A stretch of DNA of 45,569 bases from AV69 sp036498205 (GTDB lineage: Bacteria > Verrucomicrobiota > Verrucomicrobiia > Chthoniobacterales > UBA10450), in contig DASXIC010000111.1 in assembly GCA_036498205.1 (NCBI GenBank), positions 1 through 45,569 of the forward strand, read 5' to 3'. Under the pieces are notes generated by a model. That model was not told the origin of the DNA and searched no databases. It saw only the letters and a program-made list of their open reading frames with translations. Made by a program: the position numbers and the translations under genes. Each line of letters begins with the position of its first letter. Within the stretch, counting starts at the first letter, position 1. Of this stretch, positions 1 to 9,191 are shown piece by piece.

Positions 1-1
1 G

Positions 2-1348
2 ATCCCGTTTACCGGCGCGGACGGATTTTACGTCCTGTTCGATCCCAGCGATCACGATACGCTCTACGGGGATAACCAGGATGGCGTAGTCCACCGTTTC
101 AATATGCGCACTGGCGAGCTGCGCGTCTTAAAACCGGAGACACCGGAAGGACGTCAGCCAACGCGATTTCATTGGAATTCGCCGCTCGTGATGAGCCGGC
201 ATAAACCGGGCGTGCTTTATCTAGGCGGTAACCATGTTTTCCGATTAACTGATCAAGCCGAACGTTACGCCGTCATCAGTCCGGATCTCACGCACAATGA
301 GCCGGACAAGACGGCAGTCGTTGGCAGTGGCGCGGAAAACTATGGGGTTGTATATTCTCTGGCCGAATCGCCATTGCGCGCCGGGATGCTATGGGCCGGA
401 ACGGATGACGGTCGCCTGTGGGTCACCCAGGACGACGGCGGAAAATGGACGGAGCTCACGAACAATTTGCCCGAGCCGATGCGTGGGCAGTGGATTGTCC
501 GGATCGAGCCAGGGGCACAGGACCCGAACGTGGCTTATGTCGCGGCCAATGCCTATCGTCTCGGTGACGATCGGCCAATGATCGCCCGGACCGCGGATGG
601 CGGAAAAACGTGGACGAGCATCATTGGCGATCTTCCCGCCAACGGCCCGGTGGAAGTGGTGCGCGAAGATCCGGTGAACCCGAAGTTGCTTTACACGGGG
701 ACGCACTTTGGCTTGTTCGCATCATTCGACCAGGGAATACATTGGGTGCGAATCGCCGATCTTCCGCCTGTGCGCGTAGATGATCTGCAGATCCATCCGC
801 GCACGGCCGATCTGGTCATTGCCACCCATGGCCGAAGTCTCTATGTGCTGGACGACACACGTGCCTTGCGCGACCTGACCCCCGAGGTCATAAGCAAGCC
901 GGCTCACTTATTCAGCATTCGACCGACAAGTGCCGCTTATATTACCCAAGGATTCGCGGACTGGAATGGGAAAGGTGTTTATCGCGGCGCGAATCCGCCC
1001 GAAGGCGCATTGCTGACCGCGTGGGTGAAGGAATTCACCGGAGATGAAGTCAAGGTGGCGATTACGAACGCCGCGGGAATGCCCGTGGCCAATTTGAAAG
1101 CGCCCGGCGTGGCCGGTTTAACGCGATTAAATTGGGACCTTCGTCCGACTGAAGACGTGCTGACGAAATACGGCGGAGACGATCCCAAGAAGTTGCTCTC
1201 GAGTGGTGATTACAACGCGGAGCTGACGTTCGGACAGACAAAGGTAAAACAAACATTTCACGTTGATCTGGCTGAAGGAATTATTCCACGCGGTGGAATA
1301 CCGCTACGCGAACCAGAAGAAACAGACGATGAAGGTAAGAAACATTAG
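2..1348 (+). CDS. BNR/VPS10-type beta-propeller repeat protein, 5'-truncated by the window edge
   Basis: The frame is open from base 2 and ends in TAG at 1346-1348, so about 448 C-terminal residues are seen and the true start lies outside the window. The protein has BNR/Asp-box style repeats (for example DDGGKWTEL and ADGGKTWTSI), each preceded by a WAGTDDGRLW-like strand, as in VPS10/sortilin-type and sialidase-like propellers. The last ~130 residues resemble the beta-sandwich tail common in large bacterial VPS10-domain glycosyl-hydrolase-like proteins. Such proteins are usually exported, but the signal peptide would be upstream and cannot be checked. The substrate is unknown. The last 20 bases overlap the start of the cupin gene, suggesting co-transcription. 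Confidence 0.85.
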   Translation: MPFTGADGFYVLFDPSDHDTLYGDNQDGVVHRFNMRTGELRVLKPETPEGRQPTRFHWNSPLVMSRHKPGVLYLGGNHVFRLTDQAERYAVISPDLTHNEPDKTAVVGSGAENYGVVYSLAESPLRAGMLWAGTDDGRLWVTQDDGGKWTELTNNLPEPMRGQWIVRIEPGAQDPNVAYVAANAYRLGDDRPMIARTADGGKTWTSIIGDLPANGPVEVVREDPVNPKLLYTGTHFGLFASFDQGIHWVRIADLPPVRVDDLQIHPRTADLVIATHGRSLYVLDDTRALRDLTPEVISKPAHLFSIRPTSAAYITQGFADWNGKGVYRGANPPEGALLTAWVKEFTGDEVKVAITNAAGMPVANLKAPGVAGLTRLNWDLRPTEDVLTKYGGDDPKKLLSSGDYNAELTFGQTKVKQTFHVDLAEGIIPRGGIPLREPEETDDEGKKH

Positions 1349-1655
1349 GGAAAGGACCGCGTGGTTCGAAGTTCTACAAACGACTAAGCGGACCCAGACT
1401 GCGATGATGACGCTGAAGCCGGGAAAATCTTCGGGGAGCAAACCGGAAGAGCACAAGGAGAGCGATCAGGTTTTGCTCGTGCTGGCAGGCGAGCTCCGGG
1501 GCGAAATAGCAAAGGACCTGATCACATTACGTAAAGGCGATGTGATCGTGATTCCTGCGGGAACCAGGCACAAGTTTACCAATCCCGGTTCAGTGGATAC
1601 CGTGACGTTTAACACCTATTCTCCGCCGGAATACGATCCGGGCGAGAAAGGTTAG
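1329..1655 (+). CDS. Small cupin-domain protein
   Basis: A 108-residue single-domain cupin. The first cupin motif is visible as EEHKESDQVLLVLAGE and the second as PAGTRHKFTN, with the metal-ligand histidines expected of a beta-barrel cupin. ATG 1329 was chosen because it begins MKVRNIRERTAWF, a natural N-terminus, whereas an earlier in-frame ATG at 1263 would add residues read wholly from inside the upstream gene. It overlaps the propeller gene by 20 bases and its stop overlaps the stop of the convergent GNAT gene. Cupins of this size often bind small molecules or a metal; no substrate can be assigned. Confidence 0.82.
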   Translation: MKVRNIRERTAWFEVLQTTKRTQTAMMTLKPGKSSGSKPEEHKESDQVLLVLAGELRGEIAKDLITLRKGDVIVIPAGTRHKFTNPGSVDTVTFNTYSPPEYDPGEKG

Positions 1656-2173
1656 GCTGCCAGCAGTGGCGCGATCGGCGACGGGCGTCCGTCGAATTTG
1701 GGGTAGAGGAATCGCGCAACCGGCGATCCCTGGCAGGTGACGGCGGATGCGCGCGTCAGCCCCGCTTCCCGTAGATGTCGAAGTGCCGCGGCCAGCAGGA
1801 GAGTACCCAAACCGCGGTTACGATATTCCATTAGCACGCAGGGACCTGGGACGAGCTGCTCGGGTGCGTTCGGGTCGATGGCAACGAACGTGCCTGCGAT
1901 GATGCGGGAACCATGACGAAGGGCCAGACAGGCTGTCGTTTCCGCATTCAGCGAGGGGGTGATGGAATTTTCGACGATTGCGTGCGCCTCATGCAGCGCA
2001 GAATTCCAATTGGGATCGAGCGCGAATGAACGCATGATCATCTTGCGCGTTTCGTCGTAGTCACCGCTGCCGACAATATCTAGCTGGTAATGCGCCGGCG
2101 CGGCAATCCTGGGCAAATTCGTTGTGGCCAAATCCCAACAGAAATTCACCCATGTCGTCATGTTCGTTTTCAT
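1652..2173 (-). CDS. GNAT-family N-acetyltransferase
   Basis: A 173-residue protein with the GNAT acetyl-CoA pyrophosphate-binding motif YRNRGLGT followed by the helix LLLAAALRHLREAGL, and the preceding beta-4 strand PGPCVLMEY. The C-terminal part (GSPVARFLYPKFDGRP) fits the last GNAT strand region. ATG codons occur at residues 1 and 5 (MKTNMTTW), so the start is uncertain by four residues. It transfers an acetyl group from CoA to an unknown amine. It is convergent with the cupin, and the stops share bases 1652-1655. Confidence 0.8.
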   Translation of the reverse strand: MKTNMTTWVNFCWDLATTNLPRIAAPAHYQLDIVGSGDYDETRKMIMRSFALDPNWNSALHEAHAIVENSITPSLNAETTACLALRHGSRIIAGTFVAIDPNAPEQLVPGPCVLMEYRNRGLGTLLLAAALRHLREAGLTRASAVTCQGSPVARFLYPKFDGRPSPIAPLLAA

Positions 2174-2242
2174 GTTCCAGCGCGCAGTAGCGTCAGGCAG
2201 CGGCCGGGTCGTTGGACGCAGCCGAAGCGATTTGACTTCCTC

Positions 2243-2710
2243 TTACATCGCCCGGGAGCTCTTCAACGTCGAGTGAAATGAATGATACATTTCGCGATGT
2301 TGGGCAACTCCCCGGCGTAGCACCGGTTTGAGGTTGGCCAGATCTGCAATGTTCACAATCTGGTCGACGCTCAAGGCGAAAGCGCTCAACGGATCGTTGG
2401 TGGCGAACCGGTGCGTCAGCAGGAGGACAAAATGCTCGCGGCGATCTCCCCCGGGGCGCTGGCCCAATTCCTTTAAGACGGGATTATTCGCAAGAGTCGA
2501 GCCCTTAAAGTGTTCATAAATGACGACGACGTGATAGGAATACGCCCGTAATTTCTGCAGCACGTCTTCCTCATGAAGAGCGACGTTTACCTTGTAGTTC
2601 ATGTCGATCAACTGTGGGACAACGGCTTTTTGATATTGCTCGTGATCGACGCAGACGAGAGCTGTGTCGTCCCCGACATCGAATAATGCGGCATCGCTTT
2701 CCTTTTCCAT
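2243..2710 (-). CDS. Degenerate receiver-like (pseudo-CheY) protein in the pilT operon
   Basis: 155 residues. The pattern TALVCVDHEQYQKAV (beta 1), NYKVNVALHEEDVLQKL (beta 2/alpha 2), YHVVVIYEHFKG (beta 3) and HFVLLLTHRFA (beta 4) follows a response-regulator receiver fold. The usual phosphoacceptor aspartate at the end of beta 3 aligns with Tyr65, and the usual acidic DD pair of beta 1 is DH. Phosphorylation by the classical route is therefore unlikely. It starts 3 bases after the upstream pilT-like gene, so it is almost certainly the third gene of that operon. A role in controlling pilus retraction or polarity is inferred from context and from pseudo-receivers such as FrzS in Myxococcus. 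The fold call rests on pattern reading only. Confidence 0.6.
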   Translation of the reverse strand: MEKESDAALFDVGDDTALVCVDHEQYQKAVVPQLIDMNYKVNVALHEEDVLQKLRAYSYHVVVIYEHFKGSTLANNPVLKELGQRPGGDRREHFVLLLTHRFATNDPLSAFALSVDQIVNIADLANLKPVLRRGVAQHREMYHSFHSTLKSSRAM

Positions 2711-2713
2711 GAT

Positions 2714-3880
2714 TTAGCGAAAGGCAGGCGTGGGAACATCGAGGCGCAGGCCAGAATCGAAGTCGCTGTCCGTTCCCCGTGTTTTGTGAAATAGGTCGAT
2801 GCCCCGGGTAATATTGCCCTTCCGGGTAGCGAATAAGCGCGCCGTCTCCTCGGTAATCAAATCGTTCTGGTAGGCGGCCAGAATCGACTGGTCGAATGTC
2901 ATCCAGCCGAGTTGCGAGCTTGATTCGATGATCTCGTAAAAACTACGATGCTCGCCTTCGCCAATCGCGATCGCCTCTTTCGTCCGTAAGTTGTTGCCCA
3001 TAATTTCGGTGAGCAATTGCCGACCGCCACTGACTCTGGGCGCGAGTCGCTGGCTGATTACGTAACGCAACATGTCCGCGAGCCTGAGCCGGAGCTGCTG
3101 CTCCTCGCCGATGGAAAAAAGTCCAAGGATTCGATTGATTGATTGCCCCGCATCGACGGTGTGAAGGGTACTAAGAACGAGATGGCCGGTTTCAGCGGCG
3201 GTTAACGCCACCTCGACCGTTGCGCGATCCCGCATCTCGCCTACAAGAATGACCTTGGGCGCCTGACGCAAAGCGGCACGAAGACCGTTCGGATAAGCGT
3301 CAAAGTCCTGGCCGAGCTCGCGTTGATTGAAGGTGGCTTTGCGGGTCGGATGCACGAATTCGATCGGATCTTCCAACGTCACGATGTGGACTGGTTGCGT
3401 TTCATTGATCTCGTTGAGCAACGCCGCCAGTGTCGTCGTCTTGCCGCTACCGGTGGCGCCGGTGACCAGTACGAGGCCGGTCTTTTCCTTTGCCACTTCT
3501 TTCAGAATCGGCGGTAGCTGCAACGATTCCAAAGTGGGAACATTTCCCTCGAGACGGCGTAACACGACAGCAAAGTTTCCGCGCTGCCGGAAAATATTGA
3601 CCCGGAATCTTGCTTCTTCGTTGAGAGAATAGCTGGAATCGCAGGAGCCGGTTGTGAAAAAATCGTGCATCAACCGTGGATTACCTTGCATCAAGGCCAG
3701 GGCAATTTGCTCAGTCTGAAAAGGGGTAAGGGATTCGATAGGCGGATCAATCAGCGCCGGTTTCAGTTCGCCGAAGGCCTCGACCTGGAGCGGATGGCCT
3801 ACTGAAAAGTTTAAGTCCGAAATGCCGTTGTGCGTCTTCAGCATCCCAGAAAGAATTTTATCGAGCTCGGGCAACCTCAT
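2714..3880 (-). CDS. PilT/PilU-like type IV pilus ATPase, second copy
   Basis: 388 residues of the PilT/VirB11 secretion-ATPase family. Walker A is GATGSGKTTT at about residue 141, the Asp box is VTLEDPIEF, Walker B is VILVGEMRD and the His box is GHLVLSTLHT. These are the hallmarks of the hexameric motor that powers pilus retraction at the inner membrane. The C-terminal extension of about 40 residues beyond the motor core is unusual for PilT and more like PilU, and the AIRNLIRE-like PilT motif is not evident. It starts one base after the stop of the upstream pilT gene, so the two are translationally coupled. It probably acts as an accessory retraction ATPase with its neighbour. Confidence 0.88.
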   Translation of the reverse strand: MRLPELDKILSGMLKTHNGISDLNFSVGHPLQVEAFGELKPALIDPPIESLTPFQTEQIALALMQGNPRLMHDFFTTGSCDSSYSLNEEARFRVNIFRQRGNFAVVLRRLEGNVPTLESLQLPPILKEVAKEKTGLVLVTGATGSGKTTTLAALLNEINETQPVHIVTLEDPIEFVHPTRKATFNQRELGQDFDAYPNGLRAALRQAPKVILVGEMRDRATVEVALTAAETGHLVLSTLHTVDAGQSINRILGLFSIGEEQQLRLRLADMLRYVISQRLAPRVSGGRQLLTEIMGNNLRTKEAIAIGEGEHRSFYEIIESSSQLGWMTFDQSILAAYQNDLITEETARLFATRKGNITRGIDLFHKTRGTDSDFDSGLRLDVPTPAFR

Positions 3881-3881
3881 A

Positions 3882-4964
3882 TTATTCCTCGGTCCAATCT
3901 TCCGGAGGATTCTTCAGGAATGGGCGGAATTTTTTCTTATCGATCGCCTTGTCATAGGCTTCCTCGGGCGAAATCCGGGCATGGCGCAAATGGTCGAGAA
4001 TGGCATCATCGAGCGGTTGGTTCCCTTTCTTTTTCCCAACCTGAATCATGCCTGGGATTTGATGGGTTTTTGCCTCCCGCACGAGGTTGGCGATCGCCAT
4101 ATCGACCACCAAAATTTCAAGCGCTGCGACGCGACCCGGTTGGTCGATTCGCTTAAAAAGATTTTGCGCAATGACTCCTTTAAGAGATTCGGCCAAGGTG
4201 GCGCGGATTTGGTTTTGCTGATTGGTCGGAAAGACGTCGATGATTCGATCGACCGCTTTTGAAGCGCTCGAGGTATGGAGCGTGCCAAAGACCAGGTGAC
4301 CCGTTGCCGCCGCGGTCAGTGCCAATTCAATCGTTTCCAGGTCTCGCATTTCACCGACCAGCAAAATGTCCGGATCTTCTCGCAGCGCCCCACGGAGTGC
4401 GTTGGCAAATGAGCGCGTATGCACGCCCACTTCGCGATGTTGCACCAGACAATTTTGACTGCGATGGACGAACTCAATTGGGTCTTCGACGGTAATGATG
4501 TGATCGTGTCGCTGCAGATTGGCGTAATCCATCATCGCTGCCAGGGTGGTGGATTTGCCGGACCCAGTCGGTCCTGTCACCAGCACGAGACCTTTCTTCA
4601 ACAACGGAAATTTTTTTAGCACTGAGGGGAGGCTGAGGTCGTCAACGGTCAAGACTTTGGAGGGGATCAGTCGGAAAACAGCAGAGATTCCGTATTTTTG
4701 CTGGAAGAAATTTGCCCGATAACGCGCCACACCCGGAACCTCGTAACCGAAGTCAATATCCAAATTTTCTTCGAAGAGTTTGATCTTGGCCTCAGGCGCG
4801 ATTTCATAGACCATTGCCTTCAATTCGTCGTTTTGGAGAGCGGGATAATCGACCCGCACCAAGTCCCCGTTGATGCGCAGCATCGGCGGATTGTTGGTCG
4901 AGAGATGCAGGTCGGAAGCCTTTTGTTCCGACATCAGCTTAAAAAACGCGTCGATGCGAGCCAT
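3882..4964 (-). CDS. pilT: Type IV pilus twitching motility ATPase PilT
   Basis: 360 residues, the usual length for PilT. The N-terminal PAS-like domain carries the family motif ASDLHLSTNNPPMLRINGDL. The motor domain follows, with Walker A GPTGSGKSTT at about 131, Asp box ITVEDPIEFVH, Walker B LLVGEMRD and His box GHLVFGTLHT. The C-terminal AIANLVREAKTHQIP matches the PilT AIRNLIRE signature needed for retraction. The ATPase disassembles pilin from the fibre base to drive twitching and DNA uptake. It is the first gene of a three-gene operon reading leftward; no pilin or assembly genes are in the window. Confidence 0.93.
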   Translation of the reverse strand: MARIDAFFKLMSEQKASDLHLSTNNPPMLRINGDLVRVDYPALQNDELKAMVYEIAPEAKIKLFEENLDIDFGYEVPGVARYRANFFQQKYGISAVFRLIPSKVLTVDDLSLPSVLKKFPLLKKGLVLVTGPTGSGKSTTLAAMMDYANLQRHDHIITVEDPIEFVHRSQNCLVQHREVGVHTRSFANALRGALREDPDILLVGEMRDLETIELALTAAATGHLVFGTLHTSSASKAVDRIIDVFPTNQQNQIRATLAESLKGVIAQNLFKRIDQPGRVAALEILVVDMAIANLVREAKTHQIPGMIQVGKKKGNQPLDDAILDHLRHARISPEEAYDKAIDKKKFRPFLKNPPEDWTEE

Positions 4965-5257
4965 GCGATCCCGCTGTTGCAGTAGCTAAATTGATGCCAG
5001 CGCTAAGCGTTTCCCCGGGGCGAGACAGCCGCTTGGGTTTGCGCCAAAGAAACCGGTGTTAACGCGAGCGACGTGAGGGTTAAATCACGTCTGGTCGGTG
5101 TCCTTCGCGCATGCCCAGCAAACGCAACCGACAACAGCAAAAAAGGCGAGAGCGAACGAACCGAGGGTCAGCATAAGATTATGGCAATTATGATATATAA
5201 TGAGCACGCTCTATGCCGACGGCCGCCCATCAATTCGGCGCAAAACGCCAGTCCTGA
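4965..5257. other. Intergenic region upstream of pilT; no convincing gene
   Basis: This 293-base gap should hold the promoter of the leftward pilT operon and the 3' flank of the reductase gene. A TATAAT sits at 5196-5201 on the plus strand inside an AT-rich patch (TGATATATAATG), but no good -35 box lies at the right distance and it points away from pilT. An open frame covering part of the gap has no recognisable protein character and runs into the reductase gene, so it was not called. Confidence 0.4.
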
Positions 5258-6439
5258 TCACTTCGCAAGCGCCTGTCGCAAATGCGTTTTGGCCGTGTCC
5301 ACTTCCTTCGAAGACGCTCCGGCAAGCAGAATGCCGCGCAATTTTTCGCCCTGGTAATGGCGGATGGTGAACTTTTTCTTGGCGTAGCTCCCATTCAGGT
5401 CGAGCCGGGTCGGTTGGAGGGTGAAGTCGCCGACGAAATCCAGCCGCAAGTCGAATATCTCAGTCCAAAAATACGGAAGTTGCTCATAACGTATTCGTTT
5501 TTTGCCGGTCATGTTTGCCCCGGCCACGAGCCCTTGTTCCCGGGCATTCTCCCAATGCGTTTGCCGCCGCATACCTCCCATCATTCGATCCGGATAAAAG
5601 GCCAGATCCCCGATCGCGTAGATGCCCTTTTCTTCCGTCTCGAGATATTCCGTCACGGGAGAGCCGTGCGGACCAGAGAGGGGAGTATTGCGCACGAGAT
5701 CGAGATTTGGCTCTGCTCCGCAGGCGACCACGGCTAGACCGGCAGCGACCCGATTCCCACTCTTGGTCTGAATATTCCGCAAAACAGTTTTCCCTTCGAA
5801 TCCGTTCAGACTCTCGCCCATGAGCAACGCGACTCCATTTTTTGCGAAGTATCCCGTCAACCACGTAGCGGTTTCCGGATCAAGGTAGCGATTCAACAGC
5901 GCCGGATGGCGATGCATTATACTTACCCTCAACTTCATTTGCCGAAGGCTTGCGGCGGTTTCGCAGGCGAGCAGCCCGCCACCAACCACCATTACCCCTT
6001 TCTCGTGTTGCGCCATTTCCCGTAGCGCGAAAGCGTCGCGCATGGTGCGCAGGTAAATGACATTGCCGAGACCAACCCCTGCTACGGGCGGTCGTACCGG
6101 CCGGCTGCCCATCGCGAGGGCCGCTTTATTAAATTCGATACTCTCTCCGTTCCCGAGCACAGCGACGCGGCGATCGATGTTCAGCTGGGTCACAACGGTG
6201 GTGAAACGGGCATCGATTTTATGCGCGTGATACCAATTCTCGTCCGCGTGCGCCAACTTCTTTGGCACGGCGTTTTTTTCACGCAAGAACGCTTTCGACA
6301 GAAGCCAGCGCTTATAGGGAGCGAAGGCCTCGGCACCGACGAGCGTTACGCTTCCGCGCTTGTCGTGCTTCCGAATCGCTTCACAAACACTCGCTCCGCC
6401 GATCCCTGCGCCGATAATAAGATAATCGCGCTGAATCAT
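5258..6439 (-). CDS. NAD(P)/FAD-dependent oxidoreductase (ferredoxin/rubredoxin reductase-like)
   Basis: 393 residues. The N-terminal FAD-binding Rossmann motif is LIIGAGIGGASV at about residues 7-18, a second dinucleotide motif is VMVVGGGLLACETA at about 150, and the FAD-contacting motif IYAIGDLAFYPD follows near 275. The C-terminal ~80 residues (YFWTEIFDLRLDFVGDF) resemble the Reductase_C domain of the ferredoxin/putidaredoxin reductase family. No redox-active CxxC pair is present, so it is not thioredoxin- or lipoamide-reductase type. It likely passes electrons from NAD(P)H to a small iron-sulfur or rubredoxin-type partner. No partner gene is adjacent. Its start is followed by a 212-base gap with no visible gene before recN. 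Confidence 0.85.
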   Translation of the reverse strand: MIQRDYLIIGAGIGGASVCEAIRKHDKRGSVTLVGAEAFAPYKRWLLSKAFLREKNAVPKKLAHADENWYHAHKIDARFTTVVTQLNIDRRVAVLGNGESIEFNKAALAMGSRPVRPPVAGVGLGNVIYLRTMRDAFALREMAQHEKGVMVVGGGLLACETAASLRQMKLRVSIMHRHPALLNRYLDPETATWLTGYFAKNGVALLMGESLNGFEGKTVLRNIQTKSGNRVAAGLAVVACGAEPNLDLVRNTPLSGPHGSPVTEYLETEEKGIYAIGDLAFYPDRMMGGMRRQTHWENAREQGLVAGANMTGKKRIRYEQLPYFWTEIFDLRLDFVGDFTLQPTRLDLNGSYAKKKFTIRHYQGEKLRGILLAGASSKEVDTAKTHLRQALAK

Positions 6440-6651
6440 GTACGAATTTGGGACGATAGAAAAAGCCCCGCCTTGCTGGCGAGGGAAAAATGCGCTTCAG
6501 CGGCAATTAGCCGCAGTTGGTTCAAAAACCTCCCGGCAGGTAGCAAGCGGCCCGATGATTCCTGCGAGATCGGCCAGCAAACCGCCGGGGGACATGGTGC
6601 GTTTCTTCAAACCTACCGACTGCCAACCAAAACAGTTGAGCAACGACGGTG

Positions 6652-8346
6652 TTAACGGGTTAGTCGTGCATCCGCTACGTCAGCTTTCTCTCCCAGCATC
6701 GTCGCGGCGAGCTTGATGGCCTCATCGCTTTTTCCGCCGAGCATGCGGGCAATCTCTTCGCGTCGCCCATTGCCAGCCACTTCATGGAGTTGCGAAAAGG
6801 AACGCCCTTTCGTTATTTCCTTCGTCACTACGAAATGCGAGGTTGCCGCTGCTGCCACCTGCGGTAAATGAGTGATGCAGAGCACCTGGTGATGCCGCCC
6901 CAGCTCGCGCATTCGTCCACCGATGGCATATGCGATTTCCCCTCCGACGTTGGCATCGATCTCATCGAACACGAGCAACGGGACCGCGTCTTCCGAAGCC
7001 AGAGCGGATTTGATCGCAAGCATTAGACGGGAAATTTCTCCGCTCGAGGCAATCGTCCGCAGCGGTTTGGACGGCTCGCCCGGATTGGGTGAAAAGACCA
7101 ATTCCACCGCATCAAATCCTGAAGGACGCGGTTTGTCCAAATCGCTGATGATTACTTCAAAGTCCGATCGCTTGAATCCGAGGTCACGGAGGTTTTCGCG
7201 CACGGCTTGGGATAGTTTCGGCCCGGCCCTGGTTCGTAATTTTCGAAGCACGGCGCCCGCGGCCCTTAATTCTGCCCCCTCCCTCTCGATTTGGAAGGCA
7301 AGCTGCCGCAGATCTTCATCGCGGCTCTCGATTTTCCGCATTCGTTCCGCGGCGCGTTCGCCGAACGCGATTACGTCGGCGATGGTTGAGCCGTATTTCC
7401 GTTTCAAACTTTCGAAAATCGAGACCCGCTGCTCCAATGCGGCAAGCTGCCCCGGGTCGAGATCGAGATTTTCCGCGTAGCGGTTGAGATCGCGGGCGAT
7501 CTCAGATAACTCGATAACAATCGTTTCGTGGGCGTTGGCCATTGGCGCCATTGCCGGGTCCAGTTTTTCCAGTTCGCGTAACAGCCGCTGTGTTTCTCCA
7601 AGCTGGCTCAGTATTGCATCTTCCGCCTCGGACAATCGGTTCGCTGCAGCGGACGCAATTTCGATGAGACGTTTGCTGTTGCTTGCCCTGCGGTAGTGCC
7701 CATCGATCTGGTCCTCTTCATTTACGTCCAGATTCGCCGCGCTGATTTCGCCGACCTGATGGCGCAATAGATCGAGTTCCTGCGCCCGCACCGTTTCCGC
7801 AGTGTCGAGCGCAGCGTGCGCATCTTCTAGCTGCCGCAGATTCCGATAAATTTTCTCGAATTTTTGACGAGCGTCTCCGGCGTCAGCGAAAGCATCGAGC
7901 AGTTCAAGCTGTTTGTCGGCCGAAAGGAGTGATTGGTGATCGTGCGGTCCGTGTAAATCGACAAGTTGATCTCCAAGCGCTTTCAAATTCGCCAGGGTCG
8001 TGCTCGACCCATTGATGAACTGGCGGTTTACGCCGGAAACCGCCAAAGTGCGCTTCAAGATCAATTCCTCATCGCAGGGGTCGATCCCGGCTTCTTCGAA
8101 CCCGGCATTTAATTGATTTAAATCATCACCATTAAAAACGGCTTCCACGGCGCAGAGCTCCTTGCCGGTTCGAATAAGTGATTTGTCTGCGCGTTCACCC
8201 AGCACCAGTTGCAGGGCACCGATGATGATGGATTTACCGGCACCGGTCTCGCCCGTCACGGCAGTGAAGCCAGGGGCCAGTTGCCATTCGATGTCCTCAA
8301 CCAAGGCGAGGTTTTTGATTCGAAGCAAATTTAATGTAATCGGCAT
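6652..8346 (-). CDS. recN: DNA repair protein RecN
   Basis: 564 residues from the ATG chosen at 8346 (MPITLNLLRIKNLALVEDI), the classic RecN N-terminus. Walker A is GETGAGKSII at residues 32-41. A central coiled coil spans roughly 150-370, and the C-terminal half carries the ABC signature SSGEISRLMLAIK and Walker B LLVFDEIDANVGG. RecN is an SMC-like ATPase that holds broken chromosome ends together during recombinational repair. The frame continues upstream to 8409, but those residues lack family similarity and overlap the divergent gene. The start codon shares base 8346 with the ATG of the divergent metallo-hydrolase, so the promoters must lie within the neighbouring coding sequence or one start is misplaced. 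No LexA-type box was recognised. Confidence 0.95.
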   Translation of the reverse strand: MPITLNLLRIKNLALVEDIEWQLAPGFTAVTGETGAGKSIIIGALQLVLGERADKSLIRTGKELCAVEAVFNGDDLNQLNAGFEEAGIDPCDEELILKRTLAVSGVNRQFINGSSTTLANLKALGDQLVDLHGPHDHQSLLSADKQLELLDAFADAGDARQKFEKIYRNLRQLEDAHAALDTAETVRAQELDLLRHQVGEISAANLDVNEEDQIDGHYRRASNSKRLIEIASAAANRLSEAEDAILSQLGETQRLLRELEKLDPAMAPMANAHETIVIELSEIARDLNRYAENLDLDPGQLAALEQRVSIFESLKRKYGSTIADVIAFGERAAERMRKIESRDEDLRQLAFQIEREGAELRAAGAVLRKLRTRAGPKLSQAVRENLRDLGFKRSDFEVIISDLDKPRPSGFDAVELVFSPNPGEPSKPLRTIASSGEISRLMLAIKSALASEDAVPLLVFDEIDANVGGEIAYAIGGRMRELGRHHQVLCITHLPQVAAAATSHFVVTKEITKGRSFSQLHEVAGNGRREEIARMLGGKSDEAIKLAATMLGEKADVADARLTR

Positions 8347-9191
8347 TGGCAGCAGTTGAGAGTATAAAGCTGAGGGATGAGAGTTCGAGCTTGCCAATCG
8401 AAGGTTCAACCCTCAACTCCCAACTAACTCTCACTTTTCTTGGGACCGGCACCTCTCAAGGCGTGCCGATGATTGGGTGTGACTGCGCCATTTGTCACTC
8501 GACCGATCCGCGGGATAAGCGCCTTCGTTCTTCCATCTATATCGAAACACCGGAAATCGCTTTTGTTGTCGATACCGGAACGGACTTTCGGACACAGGCC
8601 CTGCGGGAAAATATCCGTCGCGTTGACGCCGTTGTTTTTACCCACTCGCATACCGATCACATCATGGGTTTCGATGATCTGCGCCGCTTTTCCTGGAAAC
8701 GGGGGTCCATGCCTGTTTACGCCTCGGCTGAGACAATGGCCGATTTGCATCGTGTTTTTGAGTTTGCTTTCGAAGCGAAGAACCCGTTTCCAGGTTATCT
8801 CAAACCGGAACCGCATATAATTAGGGCGCCTTTCTTCCTCGGGGAGACGAAAATTACACCTCTACCAGTGCCGCATGGCGAATCGGAAGTAAGCGGCTAC
8901 CTATTTTCCCGAAACGACCGCGACCTGATAGCTTACCTGAGCGATTGCAGTGCGGTGCCGGAAGAAATCGCCCAAAAGATTTGCGAGGTGGAATGTCTGA
9001 TTATCGATGCGTTGCGCGAAAAGCCGCATCCGACTCATCTTAGCGTGGAGCAAGCTCTGGAAGTAGCCGGTCGGGTCAAACCGCGTGAAACTTATTTCAC
9101 CCACATCGCTCACGAACTTGCCCAGAGCTACGAAGAACGTTTACCTGCTCGAACTCACATCGCTTATGATGGATTGAAGCTGAGCTTCTAA
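8346..9191 (+). CDS. PhnP-like metallo-beta-lactamase-fold hydrolase
   Basis: Up to 281 residues. It contains the MBL zinc motif HSHTDH at residues 100-105 of the longest frame, the N-terminal family motif TFLGTGTSQGVPMIGCDC, a cysteine cluster at 45, 47 and 50 that resembles the structural zinc site of PhnP, and later histidines in LPVPHGES and FTHIAHELAQ. These features match the PhnP/YcbX-type phosphodiesterases that open cyclic phosphates. The first ~25 residues before LTLTFLGTG look non-conserved. A TTG at 8391 (giving MPIEGSTLNS) is a plausible alternative start that would free space for divergent promoters; ATG 8346 is given because it is the only ATG. No phn genes are nearby. Confidence 0.85.
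   Translation: MAAVESIKLRDESSSLPIEGSTLNSQLTLTFLGTGTSQGVPMIGCDCAICHSTDPRDKRLRSSIYIETPEIAFVVDTGTDFRTQALRENIRRVDAVVFTHSHTDHIMGFDDLRRFSWKRGSMPVYASAETMADLHRVFEFAFEAKNPFPGYLKPEPHIIRAPFFLGETKITPLPVPHGESEVSGYLFSRNDRDLIAYLSDCSAVPEEIAQKICEVECLIIDALREKPHPTHLSVEQALEVAGRVKPRETYFTHIAHELAQSYEERLPARTHIAYDGLKLSF

Noticed and set aside
5196..5201. Perfect TATAAT as a promoter
   Set aside because: No matching -35 box at 16-18 bases and it points away from pilT into the reductase 3' end.
5073..5357. 94-residue open frame upstream of pilT
   Set aside because: No protein family features, runs antisense into the reductase gene, and has no ribosome-binding site.
8346..8409. N-terminal extension of RecN beyond MPITLNLL
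   Set aside because: No family similarity and overlaps the divergent gene; MPITLNLLRIKN is the classic RecN start.
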